From NCBI RefSeq assembly GCF_000698575.1, contig NZ_JFHD01000025.1, positions 35,710 to 99,709 of the forward strand: a DNA stretch of 64,000 bases. The letters run 5' to 3'. The DNA is from Caballeronia zhejiangensis. Its GTDB lineage: Bacteria > Pseudomonadota > Gammaproteobacteria > Burkholderiales > Burkholderiaceae. Position 1 is the first letter of the stretch. Each line of letters opens with the position of its first letter. This document shows, piece after piece, positions 58,000 through 64,000 of this stretch. The notes below the pieces were generated by a model that made no database searches, was not told the origin of the DNA, and worked only from the letters and a program-made list of their open reading frames with translations. The position numbers were made by a program, and so were the translations under genes.

Positions 58000-60900
58000 A
58001 AATCGCGGCTCGGCGCGGCCAGGCGGCCGAGCAAAGCACTATGGTCTTCGAGCCGCTGCGCCACCAGATGGCGCACCTCGCCTTCCATTTGCCAGACGCC
58101 GTGCACGCCGAGCAGCGACGCGCCTAGCAGCACCTTGCGCTGTTTCTCGACGAGCCCCGGCCAGACGATCACGTTGATTGCGCCCGTTTCGTCCTCGATC
58201 GATACGAAAATCGTGCCGTTGGCCGTGCCCGGCCGCTGCCGCACCGTCACGATGCCGCACGCCCGCACGAAGCGCCCGTTTCTGATATCCGCGAGTTCGG
58301 CCGCGGTCTTGAAGCGCATACGCGCGAGCTTCGCGCGCAAAAGCGCGAGCGGATGCCGATTGAGCGTGAGCCCGAGACTCGCGTAATCGTCGACGATTTC
58401 GCGACCTTCCGATGCTTCCGGCAGCAGCAGCGGCGCCTCGCTCATCGGCGCGTCGCGCAGCAATTCCGGCGCGCGCTGCTGTGCGGTGACCGCCCACCAC
58501 GCCTGACGCCGGTGTCCTGCAATGCTCGCGAGCGCATTGCCCGCCGCGAGCGCTTCGAGTTCGCGGCGCGACAACGCGGCACGGCGCGTGAGATCGTCGA
58601 CATCGATGAACGGCGCTTCTGCGCGCGCGGCCATGATCCGCTCGGCCGCCGCTTGCGGCAGACCTTTGATCAGTTGCAGGCCGATCCGCACGCCTGGCCC
58701 TTTCGCGCCGTATTGCCGTCCATCCAGCTCGACGCGCTTTCTGAGCCTGCGCGCCGCTCGCTGCACGGTCTTCCGGAACACGCGATCCGACTCTGCCGCA
58801 CCGTAAAACTGTTGACGCCGCCGCTCCTTGCCGGCATCGAACCCGATGCGCTCGCCATCGCCGGCGCGCGCTTCCAGCACCGACTCCCAATCACTCAGCG
58901 AAACATCGGGCGCGAACACCGGCACGCCGTGACGCCGCGCGTCCTGCACGAGTTGCGACGGCGAATAAAAGCCGAGCGGCTGGCTGTTCAGCAGGCCGGC
59001 CAGAAACGCCGCGGGCTCGTAACGCTTGATCCACGCGCTGAAATAGACGAGCAGCGCGAAGCTCGCCGAGTGACTCTCAGGAAAGCCGTATTCGCCGAAA
59101 CCCTCGATCTGCTTGCACACGCGCGCGGCGAAATCGTGCTCGTAGCCGCGCGCGAGCATCTTCTGCATGAGATCGGCTTGATACTTTTCCAGATGACTGC
59201 CGCGGCGCCACGCGGCCATCGCGCGGCGCAACTGATCGGCCTGTTCCGCCGTGTAGCCCGCCGCGACCATCGCGAGCTTCATCACCTGCTCCTGAAAGAT
59301 CGGCACGCCGAGCGTGCGGCCGAGCACCGGCCGCAGTTCCTCTTTCGGATAATCCTCCTCTTCCAGGCCCTGCTTGCGGCGCAAATACGGATGCACCATG
59401 CCGCCCTGGATCGGGCCGGGCCGCACGATCGCCACTTCGATGACGAGGTCGTAATACTTCTGAGGCCGCAAGCGCGGCAGCATGCTCTGCTGCGCACGCG
59501 ATTCGATCTGAAACACGCCGATGGTGTCCGCGCGGCAGCACATTTCGTAGACGGCCTTGTCCTCGCGACGAATATGCGACAGCCCGAAGCCCGGCACGCC
59601 GCGCCGCAGCGCGACGAATTCGAGCGCGCGCCGGATCGCCGAAAGCATGCCGAGCGCGAGCACGTCGACTTTCAGGAGCTTCAGCTGATCGATGTCGTCC
59701 TTGTCCCATTGAATCACGCAGCGGTCCTTCATCGCGGCGTTTTCGATCGGCACGAGCCGCGACAGACGTTCCCGCGCGATCACGAAGCCACCGACATGCT
59801 GCGACAAATGCCGCGGAAAGCCGCGCAACTCGCGCGTGAGCCGGATCAGATGCGTCGTGACGTGCGAATCGTCGCTGAAGCCGGCTTCCCGGAGATAACC
59901 CGCCACCGCCGACGGCCCGTCCCACCATTGCTGCGATTTGCCGATGCGCTCGATCAGCGATGCATCGAGCCCGAGCGCCTTGCCGACATCCTTCAGCGCG
60001 CTGCGCGTGTGATACGTGATGAGCGACGCCGCCAGCGACGCGCGATGCCGCCCGTACTTCTGATAGATGTACTGGATGACTTCCTCGCGCCGCTGATGCT
60101 CGAAATCGACATCGATGTCGGGGGGCTCGTTGCGCGCTTGCGAGATGAAGCGCTCGATCAGGAGACCCATCCGCACCGGATCGAGCTCGGTGATGAAGAG
60201 GCAATAACAAATGATCGAATTCGCCGCCGAGCCGCGTCCCTGACACAAAATCCCTTTGCTGCGCGCGAACGCGACGATGTCGTAGACCGTCAGGAAGTAC
60301 TTCTCGTATTCCAGCTTCGCGACGAGCGCCAGTTCCTTGTCGATGAGACCGATCGTCTCGGCGTCCATGCCGTTCGGCCAGCGCTGCAGCGCGCCCGCCA
60401 TCACCCGCTTGCGCAGATAGCTCGCGGGCGTCTCGCCGGGCGGCACCAGTTCCTCGGGATATTCGTACTTGAGTTCGTCGAGCGAGAAGGTGCAGCGCGC
60501 GGCCACCTTCAACGTTTCCCGGATCGCCTCTTTCGGATAAAGCGCGCCGATGCGCAACCGCGTGCGCAGATGCCGCTCCGCGTTCGCTTCGAGCGCATAG
60601 CCGCATTCGGCGAGCGGCCGGTTCAGGCGAATCGCGGTGAGCGTGTCCTGCAAGGGCTTGCGCGAGCGCGCGTGCATCAGCGCACCGCTTGCCGCGATGA
60701 GCGGCAATCCGCTCGCCTGCGCGATCACGCGGCACGAAGCGAGACGCTCGTCGTCGCTGCCGTCCTGCCAGAGCTCCAGCGCGAGCCACGCGCGGCCCGC
60801 GGCGAAACCGGCCAGCCAGTGCGCGCGATCGAGCGTATCGGCGAGCGTCGCTGCGCGCTGCGGCACGAGAATCAGCAGGCAATCGGGCAAGTGCTTCAGA

Positions 60901-61445
60901 TGCGCGATATCGCCGCGCAAGTCCGATGTATCGGATGAAGCGGCGGGATCGGTGAAGTCTTCCGGACCGATCCGATAGCTGCCCTTCGGCGAACGCGCGC
61001 GCGCGTGCGAAATCAGCTCGGACAGGTTGCCGTAGCCCGCCCGATTCGTCGCGAGCGCGATAAGCGTGCAGAACGGCTCGCCATCGGCGTCCGTGAGATG
61101 CAGTTCGCTGCCGATGATCAGCTTCAGATCCTGGCTCTTGGGCGGCGGCTCGCCGGCAAGCCGCGCGGCTTCGGCGTCGGCTTGCGCCTTCGCCTCGATG
61201 TCCTTGATCGCGGCATGCGCGCGCACGACGCCCGCGAGCGAGCATTCATCCGTAATCGCGAGCGCGGTGTAGCCGTGTTCGAGCGCGGCCGCCGCCAGTT
61301 CCTGCGGATGCGATGCGCCGCGCAGAAACGAAAAGTTACTCAGGCAATGCAGTTCGGCATAACCGGGCAACAACGCCGACGCCGACATCGAGCCGGGAAA
61401 CGCGTTGTCTCCATCCAGACCGATGATGTCGTTCAGATCATCCAT
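57993..61445 (-). CDS. dnaE2: error-prone DNA polymerase DnaE2 (ImuC)
   Basis: This 1150-residue C-family polymerase starts with a PHP domain (LHCLSNFSFLRGASHPQEL), has the catalytic aspartates D443/D445 in PDIDVDFEH, and ends in an OB-fold without the DnaE1 tau-binding tail. It performs translesion synthesis and causes damage-induced mutations with ImuA and ImuB. It is 6 nt downstream of imuB. Confidence 0.95.
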   Translation of the reverse strand: MDDLNDIIGLDGDNAFPGSMSASALLPGYAELHCLSNFSFLRGASHPQELAAAALEHGYTALAITDECSLAGVVRAHAAIKDIEAKAQADAEAARLAGEPPPKSQDLKLIIGSELHLTDADGEPFCTLIALATNRAGYGNLSELISHARARSPKGSYRIGPEDFTDPAASSDTSDLRGDIAHLKHLPDCLLILVPQRAATLADTLDRAHWLAGFAAGRAWLALELWQDGSDDERLASCRVIAQASGLPLIAASGALMHARSRKPLQDTLTAIRLNRPLAECGYALEANAERHLRTRLRIGALYPKEAIRETLKVAARCTFSLDELKYEYPEELVPPGETPASYLRKRVMAGALQRWPNGMDAETIGLIDKELALVAKLEYEKYFLTVYDIVAFARSKGILCQGRGSAANSIICYCLFITELDPVRMGLLIERFISQARNEPPDIDVDFEHQRREEVIQYIYQKYGRHRASLAASLITYHTRSALKDVGKALGLDASLIERIGKSQQWWDGPSAVAGYLREAGFSDDSHVTTHLIRLTRELRGFPRHLSQHVGGFVIARERLSRLVPIENAAMKDRCVIQWDKDDIDQLKLLKVDVLALGMLSAIRRALEFVALRRGVPGFGLSHIRREDKAVYEMCCRADTIGVFQIESRAQQSMLPRLRPQKYYDLVIEVAIVRPGPIQGGMVHPYLRRKQGLEEEDYPKEELRPVLGRTLGVPIFQEQVMKLAMVAAGYTAEQADQLRRAMAAWRRGSHLEKYQADLMQKMLARGYEHDFAARVCKQIEGFGEYGFPESHSASFALLVYFSAWIKRYEPAAFLAGLLNSQPLGFYSPSQLVQDARRHGVPVFAPDVSLSDWESVLEARAGDGERIGFDAGKERRRQQFYGAAESDRVFRKTVQRAARRLRKRVELDGRQYGAKGPGVRIGLQLIKGLPQAAAERIMAARAEAPFIDVDDLTRRAALSRRELEALAAGNALASIAGHRRQAWWAVTAQQRAPELLRDAPMSEAPLLLPEASEGREIVDDYASLGLTLNRHPLALLRAKLARMRFKTAAELADIRNGRFVRACGIVTVRQRPGTANGTIFVSIEDETGAINVIVWPGLVEKQRKVLLGASLLGVHGVWQMEGEVRHLVAQRLEDHSALLGRLAAPSRDFH

Positions 61446-61451
61446 CGCGTA

Positions 61452-63071
61452 TCATCCGAAAAAACCGTGCAGGAACCAGTCGCCCGTAAGACGTTCGCGA
61501 TAGAGCCAGAACATGCGCCCGCGATCGTCGGCGGCGACGTAGTAATCGCGCTGGACGCCGTTGCCGTCCCACCATCCCGCCTCGATACGCTCGGTCCGGC
61601 TGATCAGCTTCAACGGACGCCGATAGAACGGCCGCTCGTTGCGCAGCATCAGCTTTTGCGGCGTTTCGAGTATCCACGACGGACGCGGCTGCTGAGGCAC
61701 GGCGAGATCGGGAAGTTCGAGCGGTTCGTCTGACTCCGTTTGCACTTCGGGTTCTGCTTCTGCCCTTGACGTTTGCGTCTTCGGCGACTTTTTTCCGCGC
61801 TTGGGTTTCGTTTCGCTTGCGGGCTTATAAGGTTCGACGGTCATCGCCGCCTCGGGCCGATGATCGTCGCGCGCGACCAGTTGCACCACGTTCTCCGCGC
61901 CCAGCCGCGCGCTCAGGCGTTCGAGCAGTTGCGCCATCGATTCGCTGTCGGAACCAGGCATCGGAAACAAGGTGTCGGGCGGCGGCGCATGCTCGCTGAC
62001 CTTGTCGGCCAGGAGTTTCATCTCGATGACGGGCGCGGCGAGCGTCGTCTGATTCAGCTTCTCGCGCAAGAGCCACAGGATGTGGTCGGCGTCGCGCGTC
62101 GGCACGGCCCACGCCACCTTGAATGTCGACGTTTTCGGCGTGTGACGGGCGGCCAGTTCGTGTTCGAGCAAGAGCGAAAATTCGCTGACCGCCGCATGAT
62201 GCGCAGAGAGCCAGCCGGCGAGTTGCAGCACGAGCCGGCGCGCGGCGAACAGCAGCGCCTCGGCGCTTTCCACGCGCGCCTGCAATTCGAGCCGCGCTTC
62301 GAACGACGCCGGCGCACAAAATGCCTCGCGCGGGTCGGGCGCCTGTCCGTACGCTTGCGCGAGCCATTGCAGAACGCCTTGCCCGAAGCGGCGCGCGACG
62401 CCCTTGCGCGGCAGACGACGCAAATCGGCGAGCGTCGCGCAACCGATCTGCTCGAACACGTTGCCGTGCGAATGCGCCGATGGGATGAGCGATACGGGCA
62501 ACTCATCGAGTACGTGCACGAGCGTCGTCTCTTTCACGATGCGTACGCGCCGCGCGACCCGGCGCGTGCGCGCGTGCGCCAGCAGCCACGCGCCCCACGC
62601 TGTCGGCGCGCAGCCCATGCGGGACGTGAAGCCACATCCTTTAACCGTCGATGTCACGCTGGACAGCAACGCGCGCAATCCGCCGAAGAGCCGCATGCTG
62701 GCGCCGACTTCGAGCAGTACCGTATTCGCATGCGCGAGCACGACTTTGGGCGTGAACGCGAGCAGCGCCAGCGCAACGGCTTCGAGCGCGTTCTGCTCCT
62801 CGCGAATGTCGACGGCAAGCAACGTCAGTTGGGGCGCGAGCGCGAACGCATGCGAGCGCGTGCTGCCGGGCCGCACGCCGAGCCGAAACGCGACGAGATC
62901 GGGCATCAGGACGCGCGCGTGATCGGCTAGCGCGAAGCATGACTGATCGATATTGTCATTCGCCGTCGAGCTCGCTCCAGGCGATGTCGAGTTCGCCGGC
63001 GCTGAGGGCATCGAAGGCGGCCTGACGGCTTCGAGCGATAAAAGCGGCAATGTCACCGCTATCCACAACAT
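61452..63071 (-). CDS. imuB: Y-family-like mutasome protein ImuB
   Basis: The 539-residue product starts MLWIAVTLPLLSLEAVRP, the ImuB opening. The palm-like region retains the fold, but I see no Y-family catalytic acid triplet, consistent with ImuB being an inactive adaptor. It connects ImuA, DnaE2 and the beta clamp. The first ~40 residues, which are low complexity, are encoded in the 116-nt overlap with imuA. Confidence 0.93.
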   Translation of the reverse strand: MLWIAVTLPLLSLEAVRPPSMPSAPANSTSPGASSTANDNIDQSCFALADHARVLMPDLVAFRLGVRPGSTRSHAFALAPQLTLLAVDIREEQNALEAVALALLAFTPKVVLAHANTVLLEVGASMRLFGGLRALLSSVTSTVKGCGFTSRMGCAPTAWGAWLLAHARTRRVARRVRIVKETTLVHVLDELPVSLIPSAHSHGNVFEQIGCATLADLRRLPRKGVARRFGQGVLQWLAQAYGQAPDPREAFCAPASFEARLELQARVESAEALLFAARRLVLQLAGWLSAHHAAVSEFSLLLEHELAARHTPKTSTFKVAWAVPTRDADHILWLLREKLNQTTLAAPVIEMKLLADKVSEHAPPPDTLFPMPGSDSESMAQLLERLSARLGAENVVQLVARDDHRPEAAMTVEPYKPASETKPKRGKKSPKTQTSRAEAEPEVQTESDEPLELPDLAVPQQPRPSWILETPQKLMLRNERPFYRRPLKLISRTERIEAGWWDGNGVQRDYYVAADDRGRMFWLYRERLTGDWFLHGFFG

Positions 63072-63819
63072 GTTTGACCTCTCGTGCTTTCCTTGCCTGA
63101 TGCGCCCGACGAATATGTTCGGGCAGCGCAGGCATCTGCAGCGGCAAGTTCAACTGCAAGGGCTTGCCGAGCAATGGGCCGCGCCGCTTGATGATGTCGA
63201 TTTCGAGCATGACGGCCTGCATCCATTCGCGACGGTTCATCGTCTGCGCGTTGGCGGGAAGTATCGGCTTGCAGACCATGCGCAGCGGCGCAGCGGAGGA
63301 TTGCTTCGCCGCTTTGAGCGGGCGGAACAGAAATGCCAGCGACTGCGCTTCCTGAGCCGCCACCTGCAGTCTTCGCAAGGCTTTGGCATCGACTTGTGGT
63401 AGCCAGATCAGCACTGCGCCGATGCCTTCCTGCTTCAACGACTGCTCCGCGGCCCAGAGCACCTGATCCTCGGCCGCTTTGACCCAGACCAGCTTGTTCA
63501 CCGCGATGTTCATCGTCCGAAGCGCGGCCAGATTGGGCTTCCACGGTGGCGCGACGAAGATGACGGAGCGGCCTTTGCTTGCTGTCAGTTCGCGGATCGA
63601 GTGCGCGAGCAGTCTGATTTCGCCTACGCCACTCTCTTCGATCAGCAACTCGGTGACTGAGCCGGGCATCCAGCCTGCGCCGGGCAAGGCCAAGTCGAGC
63701 GCTCGAAAGCCGCTCGAGATGATGTTCGAATCGGGATCGTTGACCGGACTGCCCTGCCAGACCTGACGCTGCAGATGCGATGTCAGCCCGATGTCGAGCA
63801 ATGAAAGTGCTGCACCCAT
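62956..63819 (-). CDS. imuA: mutasome protein ImuA (RecA/SulA-like)
   Basis: The 287-residue product has GFRALDLALPGAGWMPGSVTELL and SVIFVAPPW, the RecA-like core of ImuA without an intact Walker A. It is the first gene of the SOS cassette and is downstream of a LexA box at 63889-63904. The last 36 codons overlap imuB in another frame, which is unusually long. Confidence 0.92.
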   Translation of the reverse strand: MGAALSLLDIGLTSHLQRQVWQGSPVNDPDSNIISSGFRALDLALPGAGWMPGSVTELLIEESGVGEIRLLAHSIRELTASKGRSVIFVAPPWKPNLAALRTMNIAVNKLVWVKAAEDQVLWAAEQSLKQEGIGAVLIWLPQVDAKALRRLQVAAQEAQSLAFLFRPLKAAKQSSAAPLRMVCKPILPANAQTMNRREWMQAVMLEIDIIKRRGPLLGKPLQLNLPLQMPALPEHIRRAHQARKAREVKHVVDSGDIAAFIARSRQAAFDALSAGELDIAWSELDGE

Positions 63820-63888
63820 GAGTTTTCCCCGTCCGACGCGAATACAGGGGCCTGCTCATGGCGCAAGCGCTCGGTGGCCTCCGGTTTA

Positions 63889-63904
63889 CTGTATATTTAT
63901 ACAG
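63889..63904 (-). promoter_or_regulatory. LexA (SOS) box of imuA-imuB-dnaE2
   Basis: CTGTATATTTATACAG is the CTGT-n8-ACAG SOS box with an AT-rich centre, only one base from the E. coli ideal. It is 70 bp upstream of the imuA ATG and would overlap a -10 on the minus strand. The rest of the window (63905-64000) shows nothing else. Confidence 0.9.
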
Positions 63905-64000
63905 TATTTTTGCGGGCGAGGGTAAACAGCTGGCGGATAGAAGGATGCGCCGATGGGGCGCGAGGCAAGTCACAGCGCGGGTTATCCGGATTCACGGTTG

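Noticed and set aside
58353..60938. An 861-codon open frame on the + strand opposite dnaE2
   Set aside because: It is antisense to motif-complete dnaE2; composition (Arg/His/Leu/Gln) is typical of a high-GC shadow frame.

Overview
The window is a 64 kb high-G+C chromosomal segment from a betaproteobacterium of the Burkholderiaceae, most likely Caballeronia, Paraburkholderia or Burkholderia. The evidence is the odhA-odhB-lpdA-zapE block, the rimP-nusA-infB-rbfA-truB cluster, the iscRSUA-hscBA-fdx-iscX cluster preceded by a low-molecular-weight phosphatase, a 48-residue DUF3563 protein, and an imuA-imuB-dnaE2 mutasome. No prophage, CRISPR array, rRNA operon or complete insertion sequence is visible. 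Most of the window is ordinary core genome, densely packed.

Layout. 1-6906 (+) is a fatty-acid operon: end of an acyl-CoA dehydrogenase, a FabG4-like reductase, a MaoC hydratase, a FadI-like thiolase, an acyl-CoA ligase and a secreted DUF1571 protein. 7101-8830 (+) holds a small unknown protein, a SurE nucleotidase and a secreted DUF2147 protein. 8858-18502 (-) holds a stand-alone DUF4096 protein, zapE, the 2-oxoglutarate dehydrogenase operon (odhA, odhB, lpdA) and typA. 18844-23848 (+) is a MarR-controlled tripartite drug-efflux operon. 23904-33671 (-) is translation and RNA modification (truB, rbfA, infB, nusA, rimP, rluB) plus scpB. 34024-41613 is a mixed region: aminotransferase, LysR and AraC regulators, a second DUF4096 protein, small exported proteins, a YdcF-like protein, a GGCT-fold protein and a GNAT. 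41747-44090 (-) is a tRNA cluster (Ala, then Glu-Asp twice in tandem) beside gltX. 44282 onward holds a patatin lipoprotein (+), the isc operon (-), a phosphatase, a second patatin and 3-hydroxybutyrate dehydrogenase (-), and rlmJ (+). 55417-57999 is a small copper locus (DUF305, DUF3563, cueR, copZ, and an RmlD-like gene overlapping copZ). 57993-63904 (-) is dnaE2, imuB and imuA under a near-consensus LexA box.

The most informative signals are regulatory. Two IscR type-1 boxes lie over the iscR promoter. A terminator splits the isc operon between iscA and hscB. A U9 terminator sits in the leader of rimP-nusA-infB, downstream of a good promoter, and looks like an attenuator. Two CueR-type dyads lie in front of copZ and DUF305. 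A duplicated tRNA-Glu/tRNA-Asp unit has a terminator between its copies. Three observations could hide new biology: two solitary DUF4096 proteins without a catalytic domain, the translationally overlapped copZ/RmlD-like pair, and a 116-nt imuA/imuB coding overlap. I found no convincing wholly new multi-gene system. Everything here was read by eye, and homology assignments rest on recognised motifs rather than searches.
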